The notes: generated by a model from the letters alone, not told the origin. Positions 1 through 9,565 are shown, numbered from the stretch's first letter. The stretch: 64,000 nucleotides of DNA from Bacillus thuringiensis (GCF_014932895.1 NZ_JACYOF010000001.1:1-64000); one strand, 5' to 3'. Made by a program: numbers and translations.

Positions 1-889
1 TACGGGCGCTACCGGCGCTACTGGACCTCAAGGACCTCAGGGTAACACGGGCGCTACCGGCGCTACTGGACCTCAGGGACCTCGAGGTATTACGGGCGCT
101 ACCGGCGCTACTGGACCTCAGGGACCTCGAGGTATTACGGGCGCTACCGGCGCTACTGGACCTCAGGGACCTCAAGGACCAACGGGCGCTACTGGTGCCA
201 CTGGACCTCAAGGGCCTCAGGGTATTACGGGCGCTACCGGCGCTACTGGACCTCAAGGACCTCAGGGTAACACGGGCGCTACCGGTGCCACTGGACCTCA
301 GGGACCTCAAGGTATTACGGGCGCTACCGGCGCTACTGGACCTCAGGGACCTCAAGGACCAACGGGCGCTACTGGTATCGGAGTTACTGGACCTACTGGA
401 CCTTCCGGTGGACCGGCTGGACCTACGGGCGCTACTGGACCGACTGGGGCTACTGGCATTGGCGTTACAGGCCCAACCGGACCGACTGGAACTGGCTTCC
501 CTGTAGCTACAATTGTTGTAACAAACAACATTCAACAAACAGTACTTCAATTTAATAACTTTATTTTTAGTACTGCAATTAACGTAAACAATATTATCTT
601 TAACGGCACAAATACAGTTACTGTTATTAACGCTGGTATTTATGTAATTAGCGTATCCATTGCTACAACTGCGCCAGGTTGCGCTCCTCTTGGAATTGGA
701 ATTTCAATTAATGGAGCAGTCGCAACTGACAACTTCTCTTCAAATCTAATAGGCGACTCACTTTCATTTACTACAATCGAAACGTTAGCAGCTGGTGCAA
801 ACATTTCTGTCCAATCTACTCTTAACGAGATTACGATCCCTGCAACTGGAAACACTAACATTCGACTTACTGTATTTAGAATCGCTTAA
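1..889 (+). CDS. Collagen-like exosporium-type glycoprotein (BclA-like), 5' truncated
   Basis: The frame is open from the window edge (codons start at base 2) to TAA at 887-889. The first ~160 residues are Gly-X-Thr/Gly-X-Gln collagen triplets ([15 protein letters not shown] type). They are followed by about 125 non-repetitive residues starting near GFPVATIVV and rich in beta-strand-like Ile/Val/Asn segments, ending in LTVFRIA. This is the architecture of BclA-family exosporium filaments, in which the collagen stalk is glycosylated on Thr and the C-terminal TNF-like jelly roll trimerises. The N-terminal exosporium-targeting leader lies outside the window, so the exact family member cannot be named. 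An intrinsic terminator follows within 40 bases. Confidence 0.9.
   Translation, partial: TGATGATGPQGPQGNTGATGATGPQGPRGITGATGATGPQGPRGITGATGATGPQGPQGPTGATGATGPQGPQGITGATGATGPQGPQGNTGATGATGPQGPQGITGATGATGPQGPQGPTGATGIGVTGPTGPSGGPAGPTGATGPTGATGIGVTGPTGPTGTGFPVATIVVTNNIQQTVLQFNNFIFSTAINVNNIIFNGTNTVTVINAGIYVISVSIATTAPGCAPLGIGISINGAVATDNFSSNLIGDSLSFTTIETLAAGANISVQSTLNEITIPATGNTNIRLTVFRIA
2..361 (+). repeat. 45-bp coding tandem repeat in collagen-like gene
   Basis: Eight consecutive 45-bp units begin at 2, 47, 92, 137, 182, 227, 272 and 317. Each encodes [15 protein letters not shown] with variation mainly at the third-last and last residues (Asn, Ile or Thr/Pro). A ninth unit at 362 degenerates into GIGVTGPTG. 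Nucleotide identity between units is very high, as expected of a length-variable locus. Confidence 0.9.
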
Positions 890-917
890 ATTTCACTATG
901 TATTGTTTATGACAAAT

Positions 918-949
918 AAAAAAAGAGCGAGAAACTCGCTCTTTTTTTG
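918..949. terminator. Bidirectional intrinsic terminator (collagen-like gene / hfq)
   Basis: An 8-bp stem AGAGCGAG/CTCGCTCT (924-931, 935-942) with a 3-nt loop is flanked by A-run and T-run, so it can stop transcription from both converging genes. Confidence 0.9.
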
Positions 950-969
950 TTATGTACAATAATTCATTA

Positions 970-1194
970 CTACTCTAATTCAATCGAAACATTTTTTTGA
1001 GGTACAAATGTAGAAATTGCATGTTTATAAATAAGCTGTTGCTTACCTTCTGTTTCCAGTAGGACTGTAAAATTATCAAATCCTTTAATTAATCCACGAA
1101 GCTGGAAACCATTTAATAAGTACAGCGTAACAAACGTATTCTCTTTACGGAGTTGATTTAAAAACTGATCTTGAATATTGATTGATTGCTTCAT
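970..1194 (-). CDS. hfq: RNA chaperone Hfq
   Basis: A 74-aa Sm-like protein. The Sm1 region ([19 protein letters not shown]) and the Sm2 region (YKHAIST) are both present, and the length is normal for Bacillus Hfq. Hfq forms hexameric rings that bind small RNAs and A-rich RNA. The start is supported by GAGGAGG eight bases upstream. It follows miaA by 21 bases on the same strand, the conserved miaA-hfq order. Confidence 0.97.
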
Positions 1195-1215
1195 GTCGAA
1201 TCCTCCTCTTTTTCT

Positions 1216-2169
1216 CTACTTACTATTATTCGACCTTAGTTGTAACTTTCCTTCTATGTATCGTAAAATTTCTGACGTTTTTTCACCATCTGTAACATCA
1301 AACCATGTGACATCCATCTTATTGCGGAACCATGTTAATTGACGCTTTGCATAACGACGTGAATTCGTCTTTAATTGTGATACCGCTTCTTCTAAAGAGA
1401 CACGATTCTCAAAATAATCATATATCTCTTTATACCCAATCGCTTGAATAGATTGACAATCTCGTATCCCTCTATTATATAGCCCTTCTACTTCCTCTAA
1501 TAGGCCTTGTTCCATCATCAAATCCACTCGTAAGTTAATGCGATCGTATAGCATTTCTCGATCCATTGTCAAGCCAATTAATGACACATCATAGAGTAAC
1601 TCTTTTTCTTGTTTTTCAATTTGGTCACTCATTTTTTCGCCCGTCGTACGGAAAATTTCTAACGCCCGGATGACACGTCGCACATTATTTGCATGAATAC
1701 GCTCCGCACTTTCCGGATCTACTTCTTGCAATTTTTCATGTACATATTCCACACCACGCTCTAAAGCTAACTTTTCCATTTGTTCTCGGTATGTAGCATC
1801 ACCAGCATCAACTGTAAACTGATAATCGAATAAAACAGATTGTATATACAGACCGGTTCCACCAACTATAATTGGTAATTTACCACGCTCTGTAATCTCT
1901 CGAATATGCTTACGAACACCTTCTTGAAATTCAGCAACAGAAAATGAATCTTCCGGATCTTTTATATCGACCATATAATGTGGAATTCCGTCCATCTCTT
2001 CTTTTGTCACCTTTGCAGTCCCAATATCCATCGTACGATAAATCTGCATGGAATCACCACTTATAATTTCACCGTTCAACGCTTTGGCAAGATCAATACT
2101 TAACTTCGTTTTCCCAACAGCAGTTGGTCCAATGATGACAGCAACTTTTTCACGTTGCACTTCTCCCAT
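1216..2169 (-). CDS. miaA: tRNA dimethylallyltransferase MiaA
   Basis: MiaA transfers a dimethylallyl group to N6 of A37 in tRNAs that read UNN codons. The P-loop GPTAVGKT is near the N-terminus, followed by SGDSMQIYR and the DxxxRxIRALE-like segment typical of IPPT enzymes. I chose the ATG at 2169 (317 aa, MGEVQREK). It has AGAGAG nine bases upstream, while the in-frame TTG three codons earlier touches the ribosome binding site. It is transcribed just before hfq. Confidence 0.97.
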   Translation of the reverse strand: MGEVQREKVAVIIGPTAVGKTKLSIDLAKALNGEIISGDSMQIYRTMDIGTAKVTKEEMDGIPHYMVDIKDPEDSFSVAEFQEGVRKHIREITERGKLPIIVGGTGLYIQSVLFDYQFTVDAGDATYREQMEKLALERGVEYVHEKLQEVDPESAERIHANNVRRVIRALEIFRTTGEKMSDQIEKQEKELLYDVSLIGLTMDREMLYDRINLRVDLMMEQGLLEEVEGLYNRGIRDCQSIQAIGYKEIYDYFENRVSLEEAVSQLKTNSRRYAKRQLTWFRNKMDVTWFDVTDGEKTSEILRYIEGKLQLRSNNSK

Positions 2170-2350
2170 ATCATTCAACTCTCTTTATGTAATGTACTCC
2201 ATCTATTGATTATACCCAATCTTACCAATTTTAATGGCATGATTGCAAGTTCTTTCATTTCGGTACATGAAATTATATATAAAAAAGAACATAGTTTGTC
2301 CAATTCTGCATATACATGATAAAAAATAGCTTCGAGAGGATGAGTTGACT

Positions 2351-2596
2351 ATGAAACAATCTACCATCAATTTTTCATCTTTGACAAAAGACCTCATTTT
2401 AGCTACTGCTACAAAAGAACAAAATTGTTCACAAGAAGAATTATACTTTGCTCTAAATTGTTTGCTACGTTCTTTTCATTCTACTCTTCAAGAAACAACG
2501 TTACATCCAGAAAATAAAAATACAGAGTATATACAAACTCAGTTTTGCAGCGCATATAAAATTATTACAGGTAAAACTATTTATCCCTTTCAATAA
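2351..2596 (+). CDS. Small protein of unknown function (81 aa)
   Basis: This short cytosolic-looking protein starts MKQSTINFSSLTKDLILATA. It has no signal peptide or membrane segment and only three Cys. The ATG at 2351 has GAGAGGATGAG upstream, and the gene is followed at once by a strong terminator, so it looks like a real monocistronic gene. It is divergent from miaA. I do not recognise a family. Confidence 0.75.
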   Translation: MKQSTINFSSLTKDLILATATKEQNCSQEELYFALNCLLRSFHSTLQETTLHPENKNTEYIQTQFCSAYKIITGKTIYPFQ

Positions 2597-2602
2597 TCCA
2601 TA

Positions 2603-2645
2603 AAAAGGCGGTTGCTTACATATTTTCAAGCAACCGCCTTTTATA
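2603..2645. terminator. Bidirectional intrinsic terminator
   Basis: A long perfect stem AAAAGGCGGTTGCTT / AAGCAACCGCCTTTT (2603-2617, 2628-2642) lies between converging genes at 2351-2596 (+) and 2660-3592 (-). Confidence 0.93.
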
Positions 2646-2659
2646 TTAATACATATACA

Positions 2660-3592
2660 CTATTCTATAACTTTCACTTTTACAGATTTACGTCCCCAAC
2701 TATTAGCACTGCCATCTGAGCCCACTAATACATCAATACGATTTCCTTTAATCGCACCACCAGTATCTCCCGCAATTGCTTCTCCATATCCTTCTACCCA
2801 TACTTTTGATCCAAGTGGAATTACTTTCGGATCAACCGCGATTACTTTCATATTTGGATTTGCTGTTAAATCATGCCCCATTGCAGTTAATACACGACCA
2901 CCATGCGTACCATTCTCACTCGGATCTGCTGTATACGCTGTCGCTTCTACTGTTATTTCACGACCGCCAGTAGGTGCACTTGTTTCAGTAGATTTCGTAA
3001 CTGGTTTCGCAGCTGGCTTTGCTTTTTCCACAGGATTACTTGATTCTACATTCTTAACAGACTCTTTGCTCTGAACTGCTGTATTATTTTTAACCGACTT
3101 ATTTACTCTAGCCGGCGCTTCTTCTTGAGTTACAACTTCTTTCTTTTCAATCACAGGTACCGTTCCTGTTAAAAATGGCACGTAAACATATCCGACTTTT
3201 CCATTATAGTCGAATTGTAACCATTCATTTTGAACTTGATTTGTCGTTTCAATTACATCATCTTTATTAAGTTTGCCAAGAATTTCAGAGTCAGTATTCG
3301 CTCCAGCACGAACATTTAATACGCCTGCCGTTACATAATATGTACTTTTTGTAAACTCAGCACTTACAAACGCTTCTTTACCATTTAATTTAATTTTCGT
3401 CCATCCGTTTTCTGTATTTATAACATCTAATTTATTCCCACTTAACATTTTACCTACAAGCTTTGATTCTACAGTTGGGTTTTCTCTAACATTTAATACG
3501 TCTGTTGTTACAATCGTTTCCGCTTTAGCAGAACCTACAAAAATCCCAAGACCAAAAACCGCTGCTGTTGCTATACCTAATAATTTTTTCAT
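2660..3592 (-). CDS. Secreted SH3b-3D domain cell-wall protein
   Basis: 310 aa. An N-terminal signal peptide (MKKLLGIATAAVFGLGIFVGSAKA) is followed by two bacterial SH3 repeats (both with a VLNVRxxPT/AxT motif, about residues 26-85 and 88-145). A Lys/Pro/Thr-rich linker leads to a C-terminal 3D domain with the conserved Asp motif GDTGGAIKGNRIDV. Such proteins (EntA/EntB-like in B. cereus, YocH-like in B. subtilis) bind or cleave peptidoglycan. The upstream frame extends 12 codons, but ATG 3592 has a well-placed GGAGG and begins the signal peptide. I cannot tell which paralogue this is. Confidence 0.9.
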   Translation of the reverse strand: MKKLLGIATAAVFGLGIFVGSAKAETIVTTDVLNVRENPTVESKLVGKMLSGNKLDVINTENGWTKIKLNGKEAFVSAEFTKSTYYVTAGVLNVRAGANTDSEILGKLNKDDVIETTNQVQNEWLQFDYNGKVGYVYVPFLTGTVPVIEKKEVVTQEEAPARVNKSVKNNTAVQSKESVKNVESSNPVEKAKPAAKPVTKSTETSAPTGGREITVEATAYTADPSENGTHGGRVLTAMGHDLTANPNMKVIAVDPKVIPLGSKVWVEGYGEAIAGDTGGAIKGNRIDVLVGSDGSANSWGRKSVKVKVIE

Positions 3593-3899
3593 GAATAGCC
3601 TCCATTCGCTTTGTTTTCGTATTTTCATTATAGCAACAGATTTTTAGGATTTTTAGAAATCACACAATTACAAAGCATTCGTAATATATGATTAATGAGT
3701 TGTAACATAAATTTCCATATTAATGAAGTGCATTTCCAATAGAATCTCCAATAGTTTTCATATATTTTCCACACACAAGCATAAGAATTTTTTTCCAGAT
3801 AAAATTACAGTATTACTTTTTTGTTACAAAAAAATCATATTCCATTACATCTTTTACCAAAACTCATCATTTTCTAATTATTAACCTGCTTTTTTGTAA
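3593..3899. other. Intergenic region, AT-rich, no gene seen
   Basis: About 300 bases upstream of the SH3-3D gene and downstream of fruA. It contains long A/T tracts and presumably the promoter of the SH3-3D gene. I found no open frame with a ribosome binding site and no convincing operator. Confidence 0.5.
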
Positions 3900-3936
3900 T
3901 AAAAAGGAGCAGCTAATAGAAGCTACTCCTTTTTCA
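3900..3936 (-). terminator. Terminator of the fru operon
   Basis: A stem AAAAAGGAG-AGCT pairs with AGCT-CTCCTTTTT across a short loop, with one mismatch. A minus-strand T-run follows, just beyond the fruA stop. Confidence 0.8.
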
Positions 3937-3940
3937 TTTG

Positions 3941-5797
3941 TTATTTAACTTTCTTTTTCCAAATACCCAGCATAAGAGCTGAAACAACTGCCCCTATTAA
4001 TATAGAGAAAATATACAGCCAAGGTTTATTTACTAATGCGATGACAAAGAGTCCACCATGAGGCGCTGGCAATGTAATTTGAAATAACATAGATAAGGCG
4101 CCCGCAATACTTGAACCAACAACACAACTTACAATTACTCGCAGTGGATCTGCAGCTGCAAACGGAATCGCACCTTCCGTAATAAACGACGCTCCCATAA
4201 TATAATTTGTTAAACCTGATTTACGTTCCGCTTCTGTAAACTTCGTTTTAAAGAATGTAGTTGCTAATGCAATCGCTAATGGCGGTACCATACCACCAGC
4301 CATAACTGCCGAGTGTACACCAAAGTTTCCTGCCGAAATTGCAGCGATACCAAATGTAAATGCCGCTTTATTAATTGGTCCCCCCATATCGATTGCCATC
4401 ATGCCACCTAAAATTAAACCTAATAATATAGCATTTGTACCACCTAAACTATTTAACCAACTCGTTAACATTTCATTTAACGCAACTACAGGTGGATTTA
4501 CTACTTTTAACATGATAACACCTGTAATTAATAACCCAAATACCGGATATAGCAAGACCGGTTTAATCCCATCTAACTGTGCTGGAAAACCAGAAAATAG
4601 CTTTTTCAAACCGACAACAACATATCCTGCTAAGAAACCAGCAATTAATCCACCTAAAAATCCAGCATTCGCTTGTGCTGCTAAAAAGCCACCAACAACA
4701 CCAGGCATAAAACCAGGACGATCAGCAATAGAGCTTGCAATAAATCCAGCTAAAATTGGAACAAGGAATAAGAAAGCTCCTTTTTCTCCACCACCAATAG
4801 CCATTAATATTTCAGCAATAGGACCTTTCGCCTTAATTCCACCGAACATAAATGCTAGCGCGATTAAAACCCCTCCACCAACAACGAATGGAAGCATATT
4901 ACTTACACCGCTCATTAAATGTTTATAGATTCCTAATCCTTTTTCTTTCTCTATACTTTCTGCCTTCCCATCCTCTTTTACACCTTTAAAGATTGGTGCA
5001 TCTTGTTTTACAGCTCGATTAAGAAGGACTTCAGTTTTTCTAATCCCATCAGCGACTGGCACTTGAATGACATGTTTTCCAGCAAAACGGTTCATTTCTA
5101 CTTGTTTATCTGCCGCAACGATAATAGCCGTTGCACGTTCAATGTCCTCTTTCGTTAAACCGTTTTTTATACCTGTTGATCCGTTCGTTTCAACTTTAAT
5201 CGCAATCCCTAACTCTGCTGCTTTTGCTTTCAAACTATCAGCAGCCATATATGTGTGAGCGATTCCAGTTGGACAAGCCGTAACAGCTAATACGTAGGGT
5301 TCATTTCCTTCTGGTTTTGATACTTCAACTTCTTCCTCCTTTTCATTCTCTTTTTCATCAAACAGACGAAGAAGCTCACTTGCATCCTTCGCTTCTAATA
5401 ATTGCTTGCGAAAACCTTCATCCATCAATAACGTAGACAAACGAGATAATGTTTCTAAATGAGTATTATTCGCCCCTTCACTTGCAGCAATCATAAAAAA
5501 TAAATGCGCAGGCTGTCCATCAAGCGATTCATAGTTGATACCGCTTACACTTCTACCAAAACAAATCGCTGGTTGCTTAACAGCTTTCGTCTTCGCATGT
5601 GGTATTGCAATACCTTCCCCAATTCCAGTTGTACTTTGAGACTCCCGCTTTAAAATAGCTTCTTTAAATTCAATTTCACTATTTAAACGATTTGCCCCGC
5701 TTAATTTCTCAACTAATTCATCTATGACAGCTTCTTTATTTGAAGCTGTCAAATTCATAATGACTGTATCCCTTTTTAATAGTTCGGTAATTTTCAT
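3941..5797 (-). CDS. fruA: PTS fructose transporter subunit EIIABC (FruA)
   Basis: 618 aa. Three fused PTS domains are visible. EIIA comes first (about 1-145, phospho-His in GIAIPHAKTKAV). EIIB follows (about 165-265, active Cys in AVTACPTGIAHTYMAA). The membrane EIIC lies from about 285 to the end, with several Gly-rich helices and AIDMGGPINKAAF. It imports fructose as fructose-1-phosphate, the substrate of FruK encoded 13 bases upstream. It is the third gene of fruR-fruK-fruA. Confidence 0.96.
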   Translation of the reverse strand: MKITELLKRDTVIMNLTASNKEAVIDELVEKLSGANRLNSEIEFKEAILKRESQSTTGIGEGIAIPHAKTKAVKQPAICFGRSVSGINYESLDGQPAHLFFMIAASEGANNTHLETLSRLSTLLMDEGFRKQLLEAKDASELLRLFDEKENEKEEEVEVSKPEGNEPYVLAVTACPTGIAHTYMAADSLKAKAAELGIAIKVETNGSTGIKNGLTKEDIERATAIIVAADKQVEMNRFAGKHVIQVPVADGIRKTEVLLNRAVKQDAPIFKGVKEDGKAESIEKEKGLGIYKHLMSGVSNMLPFVVGGGVLIALAFMFGGIKAKGPIAEILMAIGGGEKGAFLFLVPILAGFIASSIADRPGFMPGVVGGFLAAQANAGFLGGLIAGFLAGYVVVGLKKLFSGFPAQLDGIKPVLLYPVFGLLITGVIMLKVVNPPVVALNEMLTSWLNSLGGTNAILLGLILGGMMAIDMGGPINKAAFTFGIAAISAGNFGVHSAVMAGGMVPPLAIALATTFFKTKFTEAERKSGLTNYIMGASFITEGAIPFAAADPLRVIVSCVVGSSIAGALSMLFQITLPAPHGGLFVIALVNKPWLYIFSILIGAVVSALMLGIWKKKVK

Positions 5798-5810
5798 ATG
5801 TTGCTTCCCC

Positions 5811-6722
5811 CTATCGCTTAGCTACAATTACTTGCGACAATAATTCTTCTACTTTTTCCTTCTTACATAAATCTGCCGAAAATGCTGTTGCACTCCCTGT
5901 CGCAACTCCATATTGAAATGCTTTTTCAATATCTTTTGTCTGCTCATATTTACCTACAAATCCAGCAACTAGAGAATCTCCCGCCCCAACCGAATTAATA
6001 ACAACACCTTTCGGAACGGTTGCTTCATATATACCTTCTGCCGTAAATAATAAAGCTCCTTCTCCGGCCATTGATACGATAACGTGCTCTACACCTTGTT
6101 CGATTAATTTTCTTCCATATGGTAAAATGTCTTCTACTGTTAAAAGTTCTACTCCGAATAAATCACCAAGTTCATGATGATTTGGCTTTATTAAAAATGG
6201 CTTATTTTTAATTACATGTTTTAACGCACTACCACTTGCATCTACGACTACGCGAATGCCTTTTTCTGCTCCAAACGCTGCGATTGATTCATAGAAGGTA
6301 GTTGGAATAGAAGCTGGCACACTTCCAGCTAGTACAACACAATCTCCAGATTGCATACTTTCAATTTTTTTCATTAATTGCTCAAATTGCTCATTTGTCA
6401 CAATAGGACCTTGTCCATTTAACTCTGTTTCTTCTTGTCCTTTTATTTTCACATTAATTCGTGAATCTCCGTCTACTTGTACGAAGTTTGTTGTTACACC
6501 TTCATCTTGTAATACATCTTTAATAAATTGACCGGTAAATCCACCCGTAAATCCAAGCGCTACATTTTCGACATCCAAACGATGAAGAACGCGAGAAACG
6601 TTAATGCCTTTTCCTCCAGGAAACTTCATATCTTTCTCTGCTCGGTTTACTATTCCTAAATCGAAAGAGTTAACTTGTACTACATAATCAATAGATGGGT
6701 TTAAAGTAACTGTATAGATCAT
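5811..6722 (-). CDS. fruK: 1-phosphofructokinase FruK
   Basis: 303 aa PfkB-family kinase converting fructose-1-phosphate to fructose-1,6-bisphosphate. It carries the N-terminal PfkB signature FPGGKGINVSRVL and the C-terminal ATP/catalytic motif NSVGAGDSLVAGF, whose Asp is the catalytic base. Its ATG overlaps the fruR stop by four bases, which implies translational coupling in the fru operon. Confidence 0.96.
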   Translation of the reverse strand: MIYTVTLNPSIDYVVQVNSFDLGIVNRAEKDMKFPGGKGINVSRVLHRLDVENVALGFTGGFTGQFIKDVLQDEGVTTNFVQVDGDSRINVKIKGQEETELNGQGPIVTNEQFEQLMKKIESMQSGDCVVLAGSVPASIPTTFYESIAAFGAEKGIRVVVDASGSALKHVIKNKPFLIKPNHHELGDLFGVELLTVEDILPYGRKLIEQGVEHVIVSMAGEGALLFTAEGIYEATVPKGVVINSVGAGDSLVAGFVGKYEQTKDIEKAFQYGVATGSATAFSADLCKKEKVEELLSQVIVAKR

Positions 6723-7471
6723 TGTTTATCAGCCTCAATTACATTGGTTTGTCTTTTATATTTTTCTAAATCAATTTCTAAATGGTTTGTAATAATGTTT
6801 GCATCTTCAACATTCGCAATTTTCGCAAATGCAACTTCTGAAAACTTACTTTCATCAATTAAAAAATATCCTTCGTTTGCTAATGTTAATGCCATTTGTT
6901 TTAAAAGCGCCTCTTCTGGATCTGGTGTTGTAAAACCAAGCTGTTCATGTACACCATTCGCTCCTAAAAAACACTTATCAAAGCGGTACTTCTGCATACT
7001 TTCCTGTGCCATAGCCCCAATTAAAGCTTTCGTCCTACTCTTCATCATTCCACCCAGTAAATACGCACGAATATGATTTTCAACTAAAGCTTCAATATGC
7101 ATAAGTCCATTCGTCACGACAGTAACATCTTTATTTATTAAAAATGGAATCATTTCAAATGTTGTACTTCCCGCATCTAAATAAATGCAATCACCTTGTT
7201 CAACAATGCTAGCCGCATACTTGGCGATTTGTTGCTTTATATGAATGTTTTTGGATGATTTTTCAACCATCGTTGGCTCCTGCCCTTTTCCAGTTAATAA
7301 AGAGGCACCGCCATGAACTCTTTTTAATAACCTTTGTTTTTCCAATTGTGCTAAATCACGACGAATTGTTGATTCAGAGCTTTCTGTTCGTTCAACTAAT
7401 TGCTGTAATTTAACAACTTTCTGTTCTTTTACAAGTTGCAATATCATTTGATGACGTTCAGGAGTTAGCAT
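6719..7471 (-). CDS. fruR: DeoR-family fructose operon regulator FruR
   Basis: 250 aa. It has an N-terminal winged helix (MLTPERHQMILQLV... STIRRDLAQLEKQ) and a DeoR C-terminal sugar-phosphate sensor domain (YLDAGSTTFEM, GAMAQ, DESKF). I chose ATG 7471, which has GAGGTG seven bases upstream; the extra 21 upstream codons have no ribosome binding site. FruR normally represses fru and is relieved by fructose-1-phosphate. Three operator-like repeats and a cre lie just upstream. Confidence 0.93.
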   Translation of the reverse strand: MLTPERHQMILQLVKEQKVVKLQQLVERTESSESTIRRDLAQLEKQRLLKRVHGGASLLTGKGQEPTMVEKSSKNIHIKQQIAKYAASIVEQGDCIYLDAGSTTFEMIPFLINKDVTVVTNGLMHIEALVENHIRAYLLGGMMKSRTKALIGAMAQESMQKYRFDKCFLGANGVHEQLGFTTPDPEEALLKQMALTLANEGYFLIDESKFSEVAFAKIANVEDANIITNHLEIDLEKYKRQTNVIEADKQ

Positions 7472-7502
7472 TTTCTTCACCTCTTCTTTGATTACAGTAT
7501 AA

Positions 7503-7516
7503 TGAAAACGATCACA
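7503..7516. promoter_or_regulatory. cre (CcpA) site upstream of fruR
   Basis: TGAAAACGATCACA matches the catabolite-responsive element consensus WGWAANCGNTNWCW at every defined position. It lies 32 bases upstream of the fruR start codon, a position consistent with catabolite repression of the fructose operon. Confidence 0.75.
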
Positions 7517-7562
7517 AAAATCAACCATAAACATTCAAAAATAATCATTAACAATCAAAAAA
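7506..7562. promoter_or_regulatory. Candidate FruR operator repeats
   Basis: Three imperfect direct repeats of the form AAACRNTCAMAAAA occur at 7506-7520, 7529-7541 and 7550-7562. They are spaced by 23 and 20 bases, about two helical turns. Phased repeats upstream of a DeoR-type gene are typical of autoregulation. The first overlaps the cre. Assignment to FruR is inferred. Confidence 0.5.
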
Positions 7563-7578
7563 CGATTATAAATAACAA

Positions 7579-7622
7579 AAAAGAAACCTATTTGATACAA
7601 CAATCAAATAGGTTTCTTTTCT
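7579..7622. terminator. Intrinsic terminator of the alcohol dehydrogenase gene
   Basis: A long stem AAAAGAAACCTATTTGAT / ATCAAATAGGTTTCTTTT with a 5-nt loop, flanked by A- and T-runs, lies just past the minus-strand dehydrogenase stop. Confidence 0.9.
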
Positions 7623-7630
7623 CAATTCAC

Positions 7631-8794
7631 TTATAAAGAAGCTTTATATATTTTTAGAACATCATCTTTATTTAATTTTTTAAAGTTACCGAATTCACCA
7701 TAAGCCATCGCTTTATCCGCCATTAAATCAATTTCATTTTCCCCAATACCGTAATCCGCTAATGTTGCTGGTGCTTCAATTGAAGTCCAAAATTGACGTA
7801 ACGTCCCGATTCCTTCCAACGCAACTTCTCGATCTGTCTTCCCATCTGTTTCTATATCGAATACACGAATAGCGAACTGTTTAAAACGACTTACATTTTC
7901 ATCTACAACATGCTTCATCCAGTTCGGGAATAAAATCGCAAGGCCACCTCCATGCGGTATATCATGAACAGCAGAAACTGCATGCTCAATATTATGAGTT
8001 GCCCAGTCTCCTCTTACTCCCATTGCTAAAATGCCATTTAATGCCATCGTTCCACAATATAAAATTGTTTCTCTATGCTCATAATTTTCTAAATCACTTA
8101 AAAGCTTAGGAGCTGTTTCAATTACTGTTCTTAAAACAGATTCACAATAACGATCTTGTAATTCTGTATTTGTTCCATGATGGAAATATTGTTCTAATAC
8201 GTGTGACATAATATCTACCATACCGTAAATCGTTTGATCTTTCGGTACAGACGCAGTATGAACTGGATCTAAGATTGAAAACTGCGGGAAAGTAACCGGG
8301 CTACCCCAGCCATATTTTTCATTCGTTTCCCAGTTTGTAATTACTGATCCTGCATTCATTTCAGATCCTGTTGCCGCAAGAGTAAGTATAGTACCAAATG
8401 GTAACGCCTCACTAGCAAATGCTTGTTTCGTTACAATATCCCATACATCTCCATCGTACTTACTACCGGCGGCAATCGCTTTCGTGCAGTCGATTACACT
8501 TCCTCCACCAACTGCTAAAATAAATTCGACACCGTTGTCTTTACAAATTTGAATCCCTTTCTTTACAGTTGACACACGAGGATTCGGTTCAACACCTGTC
8601 AATTCAAATACTTCCGCATTTATATCTTTTAAAATAGAAATTACATTATCATAAATACCGTTTCTTTTAATACTTCCTCCCCCATATACGAGAAGAACTT
8701 TTTTACCGAACTGTGGAATTTCAGTTTTTAACTGCTCTAATTGTCCTTTACCAAAAATAAGTTTCGTTGGATTACGAAATACAAAATTTTGCAT
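7631..8794 (-). CDS. Iron-containing alcohol dehydrogenase (YugJ/butanol dehydrogenase type)
   Basis: 387 aa group III dehydrogenase. It shows the NAD(P)-binding [13 protein letters not shown] segment and the metal ligands in [12 protein letters not shown] and [14 protein letters not shown]. Length and motifs match the NADH-dependent butanol dehydrogenases YugJ/YugK of Bacillus, which reduce aldehydes at the expense of NAD(P)H. It appears monocistronic, with AAAGGA before the ATG and a terminator after it. The physiological substrate is not evident from sequence. Confidence 0.92.
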   Translation of the reverse strand: MQNFVFRNPTKLIFGKGQLEQLKTEIPQFGKKVLLVYGGGSIKRNGIYDNVISILKDINAEVFELTGVEPNPRVSTVKKGIQICKDNGVEFILAVGGGSVIDCTKAIAAGSKYDGDVWDIVTKQAFASEALPFGTILTLAATGSEMNAGSVITNWETNEKYGWGSPVTFPQFSILDPVHTASVPKDQTIYGMVDIMSHVLEQYFHHGTNTELQDRYCESVLRTVIETAPKLLSDLENYEHRETILYCGTMALNGILAMGVRGDWATHNIEHAVSAVHDIPHGGGLAILFPNWMKHVVDENVSRFKQFAIRVFDIETDGKTDREVALEGIGTLRQFWTSIEAPATLADYGIGENEIDLMADKAMAYGEFGNFKKLNKDDVLKIYKASL

Positions 8795-8880
8795 ATTCCT
8801 TTACCATCCCTTCTATATGAAAAGCAACTATACTTTTGTATACCATATTTTTTTCATTTCACAAAAATATTTGCTTAACA

Positions 8881-8911
8881 AAAAAAAAACAGCCTAAAGG
8901 CTGAGATTTTT
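8881..8911 (-). terminator. Terminator of ctaM
   Basis: A CAGCCT/AGGCTG stem (8890-8895, 8898-8903) is followed on the minus strand by a ten-base T-run. Confidence 0.8.
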
Positions 8912-9454
8912 TTATTGATAATAAGGTGAGATCATTAAGTAAACAATAACACCAGATAAGCTTACATATAGCCAAATTGGCATCGTCCATCGTACAATTT
9001 TACGGTGACGTGTTAATTGATTTGTAAAACCAAATACAAGTGCAAACAATGCTAATGGTACAATAATTGCTGCAAGGATAATATGTGTAATTAAAATGAT
9101 GAAATACACATATTTAATGAACCCTTCTCCACCAAAGTGTGTTGCCGGTGCCAAGTAATGATACGATAAATATGAAACACAAAATAGCAAGGTCGTTGTA
9201 AATGCTGCTAGGATGAAACCACGATGCATTTTTACATTCCTTTTAATAATAGAGAATAACGCTGCTATTAAGAATACAAATGTAAAGCTGTTAAAAATTG
9301 CATTTAACATTGGTAAAATTGTTACATCAAAATGTACTTCTCCTTCATAGCCAACAGGTCCAAAAAACAAAAATAAAATAATCGCATTTACAATTACAGA
9401 AAGCGTTATCACAATAGGAGCATAGCTTTTCTGATTTGTTGATTGATCCACCAA
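8912..9454 (-). CDS. ctaM: DUF420 membrane protein, cytochrome oxidase maturation factor CtaM
   Basis: About 180 aa with four to five hydrophobic segments and the family's spaced His residues (HFDVTILPMLNA, KMHRGFI, YLSYHYLAPATHFGG, FITHIILA-like). DUF420/YozB (CtaM) is required for assembly of haem-copper terminal oxidases. The start is uncertain. The frame reaches a TTG at 9478 that precedes the GAGGGAG ribosome binding site, so I place the start at the TTG at 9454 just after it; GTG 9451 is equally possible. Confidence 0.85.
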   Translation of the reverse strand: MVDQSTNQKSYAPIVITLSVIVNAIILFLFFGPVGYEGEVHFDVTILPMLNAIFNSFTFVFLIAALFSIIKRNVKMHRGFILAAFTTTLLFCVSYLSYHYLAPATHFGGEGFIKYVYFIILITHIILAAIIVPLALFALVFGFTNQLTRHRKIVRWTMPIWLYVSLSGVIVYLMISPYYQ

Positions 9455-9565
9455 AATGGTCACTCCCTCTTCCTTCAAATATGTATACGTAACCTCACTA
9501 TTTTAACATATTATTCACAGTGTAAATGTGACAATAGTTTGACACAGTAAGACAAGACAAAGAAA

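Noticed and set aside
1-361. Regular repeats that might look like a CRISPR array
   Set aside because: The units are contiguous without unique spacers and code for collagen triplets.
195-506. Leu/Asp-rich open frame on the + strand within the collagen repeat
   Set aside because: It is an out-of-frame reading of the 45-bp repeats; the real frame carries Gly-X-Thr triplets.
4401-4928. 175-codon + frame inside fruA (similar one at 10856-11383 inside the permease)
   Set aside because: Both are antisense shadows of hydrophobic membrane-protein genes with Pro/Ile-rich nonsense composition.
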